A stretch of DNA of 64,000 nt, taken from JAPLJM01 sp963708515. Its GTDB lineage: Bacteria; Desulfobacterota; Syntrophia; Syntrophales; Fen-1087. The position numbers and the translations under genes were made by a program. The notes beneath the pieces are model-generated. The model was not told the origin of the DNA and made no database searches. It saw only the letters and a list, made by a program, of their open reading frames with translations. The stretch spans positions 1-64,000 of the forward strand of contig CAVPSX010000006.1 of the NCBI GenBank assembly GCA_963708515.1, in the 5' to 3' direction. Shown in pieces: positions 1 to 8,942 of this stretch; positions within the stretch are counted from its first letter, which is position 1; each line of letters starts with the position of its first letter.

Positions 1-541
1 GGCAGAGTGTGCAGCGGTAGGCCAGTTCCGCCAGGCGGGCGAGCGTCTGCCAGTTGATGTCGATATTGCTGGCCTTGAATTTCCGGAGCAGGGGGTGCTC
101 CTTCTTGATGTAGGTGCTGACGATCCTCCGCAGGAGCTCCGGCCGCATCGTGGGGCGGTAGATCTCCTGTCGGCCGCTGGAGATGTATGCCGGGCAGGCG
201 TCGGAACAGATCTGGCACTTGACGCAGTACTCGAGGGTGTGAACGAGCGGCTGGAGAAAGGTCCAGTTGTCCTGATCCGAGAAGAGCTTCTCCAGCCCGG
301 CCAGGAATTTTTCGATGAAGGCCTTTTCCTCTTCCATGCTCGCCGGGGGGGTGAGACCGACGGCGACGACGCCGTCGAGCGAGGCGTCCATGCGCTTTCG
401 CTGCTCATCCGTCAGCTTCCGGATCGGCGGCTTTTCCATCCTGTCGTAGGGCGGCGGAAGGGGAATCAACTCAGCGGGATCGATCTCGGCCACCTGCCCG
501 CCGGGACGGCTGAAGTCGTCGATATTGATTTTATTTTTCAT
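1..541 (-). CDS. dsrK: DsrK, iron-sulfur subunit of the DsrMKJOP complex (C-terminus outside window)
   Basis: Reverse translation from the ATG at 541 gives about 180 residues beginning MKNKINIDDFSRPG. They include the ferredoxin-like motif YCVKCQICSDACPAY near residue 110 and a second cluster start (AYRCTLC) at the window edge, as expected for DsrK, the HdrD-like protein that passes electrons from menaquinol via DsrM toward the DsrC trisulfide. The start codon shares one base with the dsrM stop (TAATG), so the two are translationally coupled. The reading frame is intact in the visible part. The downstream part, with the CCG cysteine domains, lies beyond base 1. Family assignment is firm; the complex partners J, O and P are not visible. 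Confidence 0.87.
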   Translation of the reverse strand, partial: MKNKINIDDFSRPGGQVAEIDPAELIPLPPPYDRMEKPPIRKLTDEQRKRMDASLDGVVAVGLTPPASMEEEKAFIEKFLAGLEKLFSDQDNWTFLQPLVHTLEYCVKCQICSDACPAYISSGRQEIYRPTMRPELLRRIVSTYIKKEHPLLRKFKASNIDINWQTLARLAELAYRCTLC

Positions 542-1476
542 TATTTATCCTTTTTCGCTTCCACTAAACCCGATTCAGTGGCCGCCTCGGCCCAACTCTT
601 TCCCGCCGGGATGTGCTTCCCCTCCCAGGAGACCTTCCGCCCCAGGAGGCCCCCGATCTTTCTCTCCAGGTCGCTACCGGGGAGATTCGGCTCGTCGTCC
701 CAGCGGATGAAGAAGTAGGCCAGTATCCGCGTGATGTAGTGCGTGGAGCGTGTAAAGGGCAGATAGATAAGGAAGATATCGAACAGGACGATATGCAGAA
801 CGGTCATCGGGTGGAGCGCCGGCGGCGTCAGAGTGATCAACCCGAGCCAGTAGGCCCGGTATTCGTCTAAGGTCGGGTCGAGGATGAGCCAGGCCAGAAG
901 ACCGCTGCCGTAGACCACGAGGAAGAAAAAGTAGCTGAAAAAATTCATCGGCATGGCGTAAGTTCTCAAGCCCCGGTCCGCAAGCCGGATGATCGGCATG
1001 CCGATGCTCCCGAAGGTGCCCGTCACGAAGGCGATCCCTCCGGTGAGCAGAAGAATGTAATAAAAAATCTGTCCCGCGACGTGGGGTGAGGCGGCGTCGA
1101 TATCGAGCCCGCCGACCATGGCGACGGCCGCGAAGAAGCACAGGACGTGGAAAGTGATGATGAAGATGAATCCGAGATGCCACGGCAGCAGAAACAGCCA
1201 GTAGAGGCGGTTGCGCTCAAAGTACTCCCCCATGTAGAAATTGTCTTTCAGGGAGTACAGCAGGCTCCGCAAGGTATTCCTGGGACGCGGTTTCGTCCAC
1301 CATTCCTGCTGCTCGTAGTAGGAGCCGCCGTACCGGTAGTGTTCCTCATGGATCACAGGATAGAGATCCCACCGGATATGCGGCGGCATTTTCAGCCACG
1401 CCGCGACTTTGACAGTGTACACCGCAACGATGAACACATAGGCGATATACGTCAGAACGATGATCAGCGTTCCCAT
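541..1476 (-). CDS. dsrM: DsrM, membrane cytochrome b subunit of the Dsr complex
   Basis: The 311-residue product has an N-terminal membrane helix, a soluble loop with WDLYPVIHEEHYRY, and further hydrophobic helices with histidines spaced as in NarI-like heme b subunits (for example LLPWHLGFIFIITFHVLCFF). DsrM oxidises menaquinol and feeds DsrK. It lies between dsrC and dsrK with short spacing and ends in a one-base overlap with dsrK. The reading frame is complete, unlike the dsr genes upstream. Alternatives in the NarI/HdrE family are unlikely given the dsr neighbours. Confidence 0.88.
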   Translation of the reverse strand: MGTLIIVLTYIAYVFIVAVYTVKVAAWLKMPPHIRWDLYPVIHEEHYRYGGSYYEQQEWWTKPRPRNTLRSLLYSLKDNFYMGEYFERNRLYWLFLLPWHLGFIFIITFHVLCFFAAVAMVGGLDIDAASPHVAGQIFYYILLLTGGIAFVTGTFGSIGMPIIRLADRGLRTYAMPMNFFSYFFFLVVYGSGLLAWLILDPTLDEYRAYWLGLITLTPPALHPMTVLHIVLFDIFLIYLPFTRSTHYITRILAYFFIRWDDEPNLPGSDLERKIGGLLGRKVSWEGKHIPAGKSWAEAATESGLVEAKKDK

Positions 1477-1503
1477 GAATGCCTCTTTTCTGGTCGTGAT
1501 ATT

Positions 1504-1825
1504 TTACACGCACCCCGTCGGTTTCGAGAGGCCGGCAAGTTTGCAGGCCCCCTTGGCCGGTCCCGTGGGGAAGAGTTCGTAGAGCTTCTTCATATCGATT
1601 CCGTTGTCCTTGCAGAATCTTGCGGACCATGGGGGCGATTCCGAACTGCTGATAATAATTCCGCAGGTAGTTGATCACCTTCCAGTGCTCTTCCGTCAAT
1701 GTTCCTTCGATGTCCTCCGCGTAGGCATAAGCCTGGGCGAACTCCTCACTCCACTTGTCCAGCTCCTGAAGGAATCCGTCTTCATCCACCTCGTACGTTT
1801 TACCTGCCAATTCGATTGTGGGCAT
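1504..1825 (-). CDS. dsrC: DsrC (TusE family) with one frameshift near the C-terminus
   Basis: The start at 1825 gives MPTIELAGKTYEVDEDGFL, typical of DsrC, the sulfur-carrier substrate of DsrAB and DsrMK. The long reading frame loses homology after IAPMVRKI. Removing one base near 1611 restores CKDNGIDMKKLYELFPTGPA, the GACKLAGLSKPTGCV tail and a TAA at 1504. Both functional cysteines (penultimate and about ten residues upstream) are therefore encoded, but only after the frame change, so the gene as written would make a non-functional C-terminus. It sits 18 bases after the cbiA homologue and just before dsrM. The single extra base could be a sequencing error or a real mutation. Confidence 0.85.
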
Positions 1826-1843
1826 ACTCTTATAATCTCCTTT

Positions 1844-3314
1844 TTATTTCAATGTATTATTTTTTGAACTTCTCCTTGAGAGGGAACGGAATTGGGCAGT
1901 TGATCCTGTTTTCTCGGCATGATACCGCCTGGCCGCGCCGATCAGGGCTGAGGCCCATTGCGGCGTTCCCAGGGCATGGACATGGGTGAAGCCGGCCAGT
2001 ATGTTTTTCCGGGTCATACCGTCACGCTTTCCCGTCCATGCCCGTTCCCCGCCTGACCCGGAAGGCCAGATGGTCTTCCGTCCCTCCCCATGAGAGGATC
2101 CGGCAGTAATGGAACTCATGGCCGTTCAACCGCGTGCCGACAGGAAAGAAGGGGTTTTCCCTCGTCCACCTCCAGAACCGTGTAACCGTGTCCCTGGGGG
2201 CGTTTTTCCATCCCGAAGGTAAAGCGGCAGCACGCCGACCATCGGGTAACACGTCATCGCCGACAGTCAGGGATTCGCCCAGATAGATGAATCCCCCGCA
2301 TTCGGCATAGATCGGCAGGCCCTGCTTCCGCGGCGTCACGCAGGGACCGGCGGAAGCCTCGTTTTCAGAGAGGCGGTCGGCCTGCGTCTCGGGGAAACCT
2401 CCGCCGATGTACAGCGCATCGATGTCGGGGAGGTTTGTCTCCCCCAGGGCGCTGATCTCCACGATCTCGCGCGCCGTTGTCCGGCCAGCGCCTCGATGTT
2501 CTCATGGTAATAGAACTGAAAGGCCGTATCCCGGATCACGCCGATCCGGACCGGTCCGCCATGCGTCCGCCTTCGCCGGGGCGGCGCCCTGGAACCGCTT
2601 CCACTCCAGGGCGGGGCGGCACGCGCGATCCGGATAAGCCCCTCCATATCCAGGTATTCCTCGGCAATCCCGCCCGCTCTCAACAGGGCCTCCCGGACCA
2701 GCTCGTGTTCCTGGGGCGGAATCAGACCGAGATGCCGTCTCCGGAAAGGGGAGATCATCCCCCATCCTTGGCACGACGCCGAGAACGGGGAGACCGCAGA
2801 TCTCGTCGACGGACTGCCGGGCGATGGCCGCATGACGATTTCCCGCCACCCGGTTCAGGATCACGCCCCGGAGGTCGACCTCCGGGTCGAGATTCTGGCA
2901 ACCCAGAACCATGGCCGCCGGCGGTCCGGGTGACCTTGTCGCAATCGAGCATCAGAATCACCGGGGCGTGGAGCAGCTTGGCCAGCTCCGCCGTGCTGTG
3001 CTCTCCCCGGGCGTCCATGCCGTCGTACAGCCCCCGGTTCCCCTCGATGAGCGAAATTGCATCCCTCCGGCGCGCGGCGTGAGAAAGAGCGAATCAACCT
3101 GCTTCTGTGCCGATCAGAAAGGTGTCCAGGTTGTGGCAGGGGCGGCCGGCCGCCAGGGAGAGCCAGGCGGCGTCGATATAATCCGGCCCCTTTTTGAAGG
3201 GAGCAACCCTCGATCCCCCGTTTCCGCAGCGCACGGCCAAGGCCACGGAAAGCGTGGTTTTCCCGCGCCGCCCCGCAGGGCGGCCATGACCAGACGGGGA
3301 CAGGGTCAGTTCAT
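1844..3314 (-). pseudogene. cbiA: Cobyrinate/hydrogenobyrinate a,c-diamide synthase homologue (DsrN), many frameshifts
   Basis: Pieces of one CbiA/CobB-family protein appear in order across all three minus-strand frames: a P-loop GGAGKTTLSVALA (frame broken in a run of A), VAPFKKGPDYIDAAW, HAPVILMLDCDKVTRT, GVILNRVAGNRH, PPQEHELVREALLRAGG, DIDALYIGGGFPETQA, IYAECGGFIYLGES and the C-terminal NILAGFTHVHALGTPQWA. At least eight frame changes are needed. In sulfite reducers this gene (dsrN) follows dsrD and is thought to amidate siroheme for DsrAB. Active-site motifs, including the glutaminase cysteine in AECGG, are preserved within the fragments, which argues for very recent decay or poor sequence quality. 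The true start is uncertain; ATG 3314 follows an AAAGGGG site. Confidence 0.8.
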
Positions 3315-3340
3315 GGGCCACCCCTTTCGGAACAGTTCCC

Positions 3341-3562
3341 TCATTCCTTCGGGAAATATTCCGCCAGCATGAGGTAGGTCGTGCTGCCGCTGGACCAGTA
3401 ATTCAGGATCTCCTCGTCCAGGAGTTCCTTCACGGCCTCCTGGATCGGCGTGGCGGTCCTCCTCCGGGAAGCCACTTGACGAATCCTTGATGTAGAACTT
3501 CTTTTTGTCCCCTTTGGATTTATCCTGGAACTCCAGGACTTGGCTTTCGTTTCCTCGCTCAT
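3341..3562 (-). pseudogene. dsrD: DsrD, small winged-helix protein of the dsr operon, three frameshifts
   Basis: Starting at ATG 3562, the product reads MSEETKAK, then VLEFQDKSKGDKKKFYIKD in a second frame, then RTATPIQEAVKELLDEEIL and WSSGSTTYLMLAEYFPKE in another. This is the full-length DsrD family (about 75 residues), which binds DsrAB and stimulates sulfite reduction. Three single-base deletions explain the breaks: a G after the AAG codon near 3538, a T in the GATTCG run near 3487, and one base in the GGAGGAGG run near 3468. It follows dsrB by two bases. DsrD presence fits the reductive, not the oxidative, Dsr pathway. Confidence 0.8.
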
Positions 3563-3564
3563 GA

Positions 3565-4637
3565 TCAACCCCACTTGAACTGCGTCGATGAGTCGGAAGG
3601 TGCTCCGGGGCCATGTCGAAATCATCGATGTGCTTGTCGGTGAATTCGATCCCGGTCAGGCGGAAGAACCTCTCCCAGCCGACCCGCTCGATCCATTCGC
3701 CGACCCGCTCGTGCTTCCGGGCATTGCTTGGCGTAGGTCTCGACGATGTTCTTCACCGCATCCACGGTTTCCGGCCAGCGGGGCGGGTTGTTGGGCAGGA
3801 AGGGGATCGCCAGTTTGGAGAACATGGGCGCGCTGCGGGCGTTGGAAACCTTGCCGCCCACCCAGATGGAGATGCCGTCGTTATCCGGATCGGCCAGGGG
3901 CAGGGCCGGGCAGACCGTGTAGCAGTTGCCGCAGTACATGCACTTCTCTTCGTTGACCGTGACGCTCTTGTTCTTCAGGTCCCCGCCGGATGGCGCCCGG
4001 TGGGGCAGGAGGCCACGGTGCGTCGGGATTTCGCAGACGTTGGGAACGCGGTTGTGTTGTCCGGCTTGGGGACCGTCCGGTGGATGCCCAGGATGGCGAT
4101 GTCGGAGCAGTGAACGGCGCCGCACATGTTCAGGCAGCAGGCCAAAGCGATCCGCACATGGGCGGGAAGGGTCATCGTGACAAAATATCCGTAGATCTCG
4201 TCCATGAGGGCCTTCACCGGGCCGGAGGCGTCGGTCGCCGGCGTGTGGCAGTGCACCCAGCCCTGGGTGTGGACGATGTTGAGTCATCGAGTGCCCGGTG
4301 CCGCCCACGGGGTACTGCTTGCTCTTCAGTTCCGCGAGCAGGGGGTCCACCTTCTCCTTGTCGGCCAGCAGAAATTCGATGTTGTGCCGGCTGGTGAACC
4401 GCAGGTAGCCGTCGCAGTATTTATCGGCGATATCGCAGATCTCCCGGATGTGATCGGTGCTGATGCAGCCGCGGCGATCCGGCCCGGACCGTATAGAGCT
4501 CCTCTCCCGATTCCGCCGTGTGCTTCAGCACGCCCGGTTTGAGGATTTCGTGATACCTCCACTTCCCGTAATTCTTCTGAATGACGGGGGGCAAGAATTG
4601 TTTTATAGTCAGGCGGTCCGATGTCGGTCTTTGCCAT
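3565..4637 (-). pseudogene. dsrB: DsrB, dissimilatory sulfite reductase beta subunit, many frameshifts
   Basis: Fragments in three frames align into one DsrB: MAKTDIGPPDYK, FLPPVIQKNYGKWRYHEI, TAESGEELYTVRAGSPRL, VHCHTPATDASGPVKALMDE, the siroheme/4Fe-4S ligand region ACCLNMCGAVHC, VNEEKCMYCGNCYTVCPALP (ferredoxin domain), WVGGKVSNARSAPMFSKLA and a final FKWG before a stop at 3565. The FKW ending is characteristic of DsrB. At least eight frame changes are needed, with no convincing in-frame stop or lost cluster cysteine. The gene starts two bases after dsrA with an AGGAGGTGAAG site. The encoded enzyme would reduce sulfite with DsrA; as written it cannot be made in one piece. Confidence 0.84.
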
Positions 4638-4638
4638 G

Positions 4639-5836
4639 TTACTTCACCTCCTTTTTGATATCTTCGGGCCAGAAGAAGACATAGGGGTTTGTCCGCGGGG
4701 TCTTGACCATCTGCGGCACCGCGGGCAATCCCACGCGCCCGGAGGAAGGTCCGCATCCCCAGCCGCTTGATCAGCTCGCCGAGCCTCTCCCGGGATTTGC
4801 CGTTTTCATCCCACCAGTCCAGGATCTTGGAGGATCAGGTCCTTCAGTTCCTCATAGGGCGGCTCCAGCTTCATGAAGGGTACGATCACCCAGGAGAGAA
4901 GGGCGCCCTGCAGGATCGGGGCCTTGCCGCCGATGAGGATGGTGGCGCCTTTTTCCTCTCCCTGCCGCAGGGCCTTGGGCATCAGGTTGATGCAGTGCAT
5001 GCAGCGGGTGCAGTCCTCATCGTAGATCTTGAGCTTTCTTGCCGTCCCATTCCATGCACTTGGTCGGGCAGAGGTCGACAGACCTCCTTCTGGATATCGA
5101 GGCCCGATGCGGCATAGGCCTGCGACTTCTTCCTGGTCGATCGGATATTGCCCTTCCAGGTGCCGATGACGGAAAGATCCGACCGGGCGATGGAGGCGAC
5201 GCAGTCGTTCGGGCAGGCCGAAGATCTTGATCTTGAATTTGTAGGGGAACATCGGACGGTGGATCTGGTCCTGGAAGATGCATGGTGAGGTTGTAGCAGA
5301 TATCGAGAGTGTCGATGCAGGCCCATTCGCAGCGTGCCGGTCCCACGCAGGCGCTTGGGGTCCGGAGGGCGGAGCCCGAACCGCCGAGGTCGAATCCCGC
5401 CTCGGTCAGATCGTCGAAGCAGGGCTGGATGTGATCCGTCGTCGTCCCCAGGAGGATCATATCCCCCGTGGAGCCGTGCATGTTTGTCAGACCGCTGCCG
5501 TGCTTGTCCCAGACATCGCAGAGGCGGCGAAGCGCATCCGTTTTGTAGAACCATCCCGTGGGATGGTTGACCCGCATGGTATGAAAGGCCTGAACATTCG
5601 GGAACAGATCGGGGCGGTCCGAGTATCGCCCGATCACCCCGGAGCCGTAGCCCTTGACGCCGACAATGCCCGCCGTGTTTCCAGTGACCGATCTTATCCT
5701 TGTAGGAAAGTTCCAATTGGTGGAGAAGATCTGCCGCCATAGGTTTTTTCTCTGCCGCCTGCTTCATATCCTTGACGAAGCTCGGCCATTTTCCTCCTTC
5801 CAGTTGATCCAGAAGGGGGGTTTTTGATTCCGCCAT
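4639..5836 (-). pseudogene. dsrA: DsrA, dissimilatory sulfite reductase alpha subunit, many frameshifts
   Basis: Read from ATG 5836 (GGAGG seven bases upstream), fragments give KTPLLDQLEGGKWPSFVKDM, SYKDKIGHWKHGG, VIGRYSDRPDLFPNVQAFHT, MRVNHPTGWFYKTDALR, the siroheme-4Fe4S motif CVGPARCEWAC, DCVASIARSDLSVIGTWKG, DLCPTKCMEWDGKK, IYDEDCTRCMHCINLMPKAL (ferredoxin domain), and a C-terminus PYVFFWPEDIKKEVK reconstructed around 4641-4690. These are hallmarks of bacterial DsrA. At least nine frame changes are required; one is an extra G in a GG run near 5671, another an extra base near 5275. The mixture of insertions and deletions without substitutions at key residues is discussed in the findings. 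Confidence 0.86.
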
Positions 5837-5839
5837 CAC

Positions 5840-6156
5840 TTTTCCTCCTCTCCTTCTCTGATGAGATCATGAATGCTTGATTAAAGGGCGTTTATATAAA
5901 CCCTCTCCAGTCATTTTCAGGAACGACTGTGGACAGGAAAATGCCCAGGGAAACTTTGGCCAAGACACAGATTAGAACAGCCAAGAGGTGTTTAATTTTT
6001 ATGATTCTTGAAAACGTATAGATAGGTATAATGGAGTAACTGTTTTGTTGCAATAAAAAAATCGACGCCATGCTCTTTCAAATCCCAACTTTTTTACCAC
6101 TGAAAATCCGAAAGGGCCTGGCGGCTATCTCTATATCCGACCTTTTTGGAACCTTA
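5840..6156. other. Intergenic region upstream of dsrA
   Basis: This is an A+T-richer stretch between the dsrA start and the end of the radical SAM gene, both on the minus strand. It carries the dsrA ribosome binding site (GGAGG on the minus strand at 5844-5848) and a TATATAAA-like block around 5891-5898 on the minus strand that might serve as a -10 element. I found no convincing -35 partner, no gene and no strong terminator. Confidence 0.5.
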
Positions 6157-7260
6157 TCAAATTCCCAGGATTTTGTGGCAGGTTTTACACGGCTCCGGAG
6201 GCTCTGAAAGGACGATTCCCTGAGGGCTTTTCAGTTTTGGACTGTCCAGGAGCGAAAAGTATAGCTCCCGGTACGCCTTTTTCCTCTCGAGGAAGCGGCC
6301 CCTGAAATTGTCGTAACCGCCGCAATGCCATATGGCCGGGAAAGGATTTCTAAAGATGTTGCCGAAGCTGACCTTCTCGACCCGGTATTCCTTGCCGCAG
6401 AAGATGCGTTTGAACGGCGACGGAAGCGGCGGGTAGAGATAAACGCAGGGTGAAACCTCTCCCTCCGCTGAGATATAAAGGTTGCCAAGCGGATTCTCTG
6501 CGCACACAGGTACGTCGATGACCGACAGGGATGGTCTCTTGAGTCGAATGTTCAACTTTCGTGCATTGACTTCCGCCTGTTTGATGAGACCCTCGTATTC
6601 GGTTGCGGCATCCTCCCGGATAAAGACCCCCTGTGTTTCCTGCCAGCGATTGATCGTGTGACAGAGGTTGGTGAGAACGACCTCTGCGATTCCCGCTTCT
6701 TTGGCGAGGGAAGGAACCGAGGGGACCTCCCGGATATTGTCCTTGACCATCAGATAGATGATGTGCAGATGGGGTCGAATGAGCCCCAGGCGTTCTTTTT
6801 CCACATGGAAAAGACGAATGGCGGCCAGAAGGTCCGGGAGATGGGAGTTGATCCGGATGGCATCGTGTGTTTCGGGACTGGTCCCTGAGACCGAGAAACC
6901 CACGAAGTCGACCCCCGCCTGGAGGATCTCATGCACCCGATCCCGTGTTAATCCGAAACCACTTGTGACGAATCCCACCTGAGGCCCCTCCTCCTTCACC
7001 AGCCGGATGCATTGGGAAAGATCCTTGTGAAGCAGGGATTCACCCCAGCCTTCGAGAACGACGCTCTCCACATCCGTCAGGTAGGGGAGGATTCGCTTGA
7101 AATCATCGAGGGCCATGTCCTGGTTTTGCCACGGCGCCTCTTCTTCGCGAGCGCACATCCTGCAGCGGAGCGGACATCGGGTCGTCAGTTCGATCTGCCA
7201 GGCGGAAAAAGACCTTCTTTTCCCCGGCCGCAAAAGTTTCCCAAAAAGCTTTTCAATCAT
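6157..7260 (-). CDS. Radical SAM enzyme with SPASM-like C-terminal domain
   Basis: The predicted 367 residues start at ATG 7260, four bases after the previous stop. Near residue 28 lies the 4Fe-4S/SAM motif CPLRCRMC, followed by LEGWGESLLHKD and a TIM-barrel-like middle. The C-terminal third has extra cysteines (VPVCAENPLGN, GEVSPCVYLYPP, EPCKTCHKIL) that fit auxiliary clusters of a SPASM or twitch domain. Such enzymes often modify peptides or proteins by radical chemistry. It is the last gene of a four-gene operon with two GNAT-like proteins and a TraB-family protein; no short precursor peptide was recognised nearby. Substrate unknown. A longer start at 7344 would overlap the upstream gene and is less likely. 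Confidence 0.82.
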   Translation of the reverse strand: MIEKLFGKLLRPGKRRSFSAWQIELTTRCPLRCRMCAREEEAPWQNQDMALDDFKRILPYLTDVESVVLEGWGESLLHKDLSQCIRLVKEEGPQVGFVTSGFGLTRDRVHEILQAGVDFVGFSVSGTSPETHDAIRINSHLPDLLAAIRLFHVEKERLGLIRPHLHIIYLMVKDNIREVPSVPSLAKEAGIAEVVLTNLCHTINRWQETQGVFIREDAATEYEGLIKQAEVNARKLNIRLKRPSLSVIDVPVCAENPLGNLYISAEGEVSPCVYLYPPLPSPFKRIFCGKEYRVEKVSFGNIFRNPFPAIWHCGGYDNFRGRFLERKKAYRELYFSLLDSPKLKSPQGIVLSEPPEPCKTCHKILGI

Positions 7261-7264
7261 CGTT

Positions 7265-8104
7265 TTACAACCACCGGAGAAGCATCTCCAGAAGCCCCTT
7301 TCTTGCTGGATGGTATAGGCAGAAAGCATGGGGGAGAAAGGCAACGCCTCCCCACTTCTCTTTGAAAAAAGCGACGCCCGGGTTGATCCCCAGCCCCAGG
7401 TTGATATATTTCTTTCCGCTTGCGATGGCCTGCCGTATCACACCGGAAAGGAGAAGATCAGAAGCTCCGGGGACATAGCGAGTGTCCGAATTGAAGTTGA
7501 ACATATAAAAGGCATAATCCCTGGGTTTGAATTCGGCCACGTCGAAGGCAACGAGTTCGCCCCCGCCGTTTCTCGCCTCGAAGATCCATGCGGTCTTCGA
7601 TGCGAAGAGATACTGGTCGATTCTCCGAAAGATGAACCGGGTCGCTTCATCCACGGAACGGGTCTTGAGGAATTCTTCGACCAGCGTTGCGTGTTCCTCA
7701 TCATAACATCTGCTTTTTTCGATGGAGAGTTCACGGCCTGCCCGTGTTAACATGTTCCTCGTTTTTTGAGAAACGGAAGCGGACGAAAGGTCCAGACGAT
7801 AGTAACGGTCAGAGGGTGGATGGTCGCCGTTTTCAAGGGAGGATGGTATTGAAGGGGCCATCAGGGATATGCGGTCCGGTTGAAGGCGTTTCATGGCGTC
7901 TTCAAGAGCCCTTTCCATTCGTTTCTCCTCAAAGGTCTCCTCAAGGGGATATCCGACGAAAATTAAAAGTCCTTTTTTAGCATAGGCGATAAAGTTTCCG
8001 AAGAGAAACGCCTCTGTCTGGGAAATGGCGGTCACGTACTCAGGAATGTGTTCCGGCAGGTACGCGTGCCGTTCGACATGGTCTTCCTGTACGTCAGTAA
8101 TCAT
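7265..8104 (-). CDS. GNAT-like acyltransferase-fold protein, paralogue 1
   Basis: The 279-residue product begins MITDVQEDHVERHAYLPEHI. It has a soluble N-terminal half and a C-terminal GNAT/FemAB-like core. The core has the pattern DLLLSGVIRQAIASGKKYIN, then LGLGINPGVAFFKEKWGG, which resembles the end of N-acyltransferase domains in which the chain runs through an acyl-CoA or aminoacyl pocket. It starts two bases after the TraB-family gene and ends four bases before the radical SAM gene. It is a clear paralogue of the protein at 8943-9803 (shared NFIAY/LGLVK, VGYPL, YYxLDLS and LGLGxxxGxxxFKEKWGG blocks). No experimentally defined family was recognised and the substrate is unknown. Confidence 0.72.
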   Translation of the reverse strand: MITDVQEDHVERHAYLPEHIPEYVTAISQTEAFLFGNFIAYAKKGLLIFVGYPLEETFEEKRMERALEDAMKRLQPDRISLMAPSIPSSLENGDHPPSDRYYRLDLSSASVSQKTRNMLTRAGRELSIEKSRCYDEEHATLVEEFLKTRSVDEATRFIFRRIDQYLFASKTAWIFEARNGGGELVAFDVAEFKPRDYAFYMFNFNSDTRYVPGASDLLLSGVIRQAIASGKKYINLGLGINPGVAFFKEKWGGVAFLPHAFCLYHPARKGLLEMLLRWL

Positions 8105-8106
8105 GG

Positions 8107-8931
8107 CTATTCCTGAGTGACCCGGTACCCCTCGTCGAGAAACATTTTCCGAACCCCGGGGATATGGCCGATCCCGACGAAGGCGGTGGTTTGCCTATTT
8201 TCGAAGGAAGCCCTGATTCCCTTGAAGAAGAGGGGATCACGCTTCCCGATGATGGATTCGCAGCGGGTCGGGAATTCTCCCGTAATGGACATGTAGTTCT
8301 GCAGATTCCCTTCGAGGAAAACCCTTTTGAACAATTCCCGATGGGCGTTCCAATGATGAAATCCGTTGAGATAGTTTACGATCCTTTCAAAAGGGATTCC
8401 GTCCAGGGCTTCGAGCTGATCCTCAATCGTCTCCAGGTATTCGATTTTTCTCCCAAGCTTCCGGGCGATGTGGAAGGCTTCCACGTCCATCGAATGTTTC
8501 CAGTTCAAAAAGGCGGACCAGATGATGAAAAAAGCCATCCAGGGCCGGACCCCCCGTACATTTTTTTCAAGAAAACCATCCATCTTCGCATAGAGAAGAT
8601 CCAGATAGGAACCCGATGTGGTGGCCGGGCCCGGTCGTGCGGCCATCTGCCGGTTGATCTCCCGGATGACCGAAGGGGCAAGCGCATCGTAAACGGAGGG
8701 GGTGCCCTCTCCCCGGCAGCCGTATCGGGTAACGACGGCCATGCTCGCCGGATCAAGAGGCCCTTCGAAGAGGACGGTTTCGGATCCTTGGACCAGCCCG
8801 GCCAGTGCTTTCCTGAAGCTGAAAGGCGAAAAATGGGCCGTTCCCACAAGGAAAGACCCCTTGCCGTTTTTTTCCACCCTCCAAACCGTCCTCAAGCGTT
8901 TTTCTTTCCAGGGGAATAAGTTCATTCGCAT
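8107..8931 (-). CDS. TraB/PrgY/GumN family protein
   Basis: From ATG 8931 the product (about 274 residues) reads MRMNLFPWKEKRLRTVWRVE, then FLVGTAHFSPFS, the first signature of the TraB/PrgY/GumN (TIKI-related) fold, and near the C-terminus TTAFVGIGHIPGVRKMF, the second GxxH-type signature. The paired histidines and acidic residues support a metallopeptidase-like site, as proposed for TIKI proteases. A hydrophobic patch (PWMAFFIIWSAFLNW) may associate with the membrane. It lies between two paralogous GNAT-like genes in the same operon. No signal peptide is evident. The longer start at 9012 would overlap the upstream gene by 70 bases. Confidence 0.75.
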   Translation of the reverse strand: MRMNLFPWKEKRLRTVWRVEKNGKGSFLVGTAHFSPFSFRKALAGLVQGSETVLFEGPLDPASMAVVTRYGCRGEGTPSVYDALAPSVIREINRQMAARPGPATTSGSYLDLLYAKMDGFLEKNVRGVRPWMAFFIIWSAFLNWKHSMDVEAFHIARKLGRKIEYLETIEDQLEALDGIPFERIVNYLNGFHHWNAHRELFKRVFLEGNLQNYMSITGEFPTRCESIIGKRDPLFFKGIRASFENRQTTAFVGIGHIPGVRKMFLDEGYRVTQE

Positions 8932-8942
8932 CTCACAGGGGT

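Noticed and set aside
6008..6032. TTGAAA and TATAAT on the plus strand as a promoter
   Set aside because: They are only 13 bases apart and no plus-strand gene follows.
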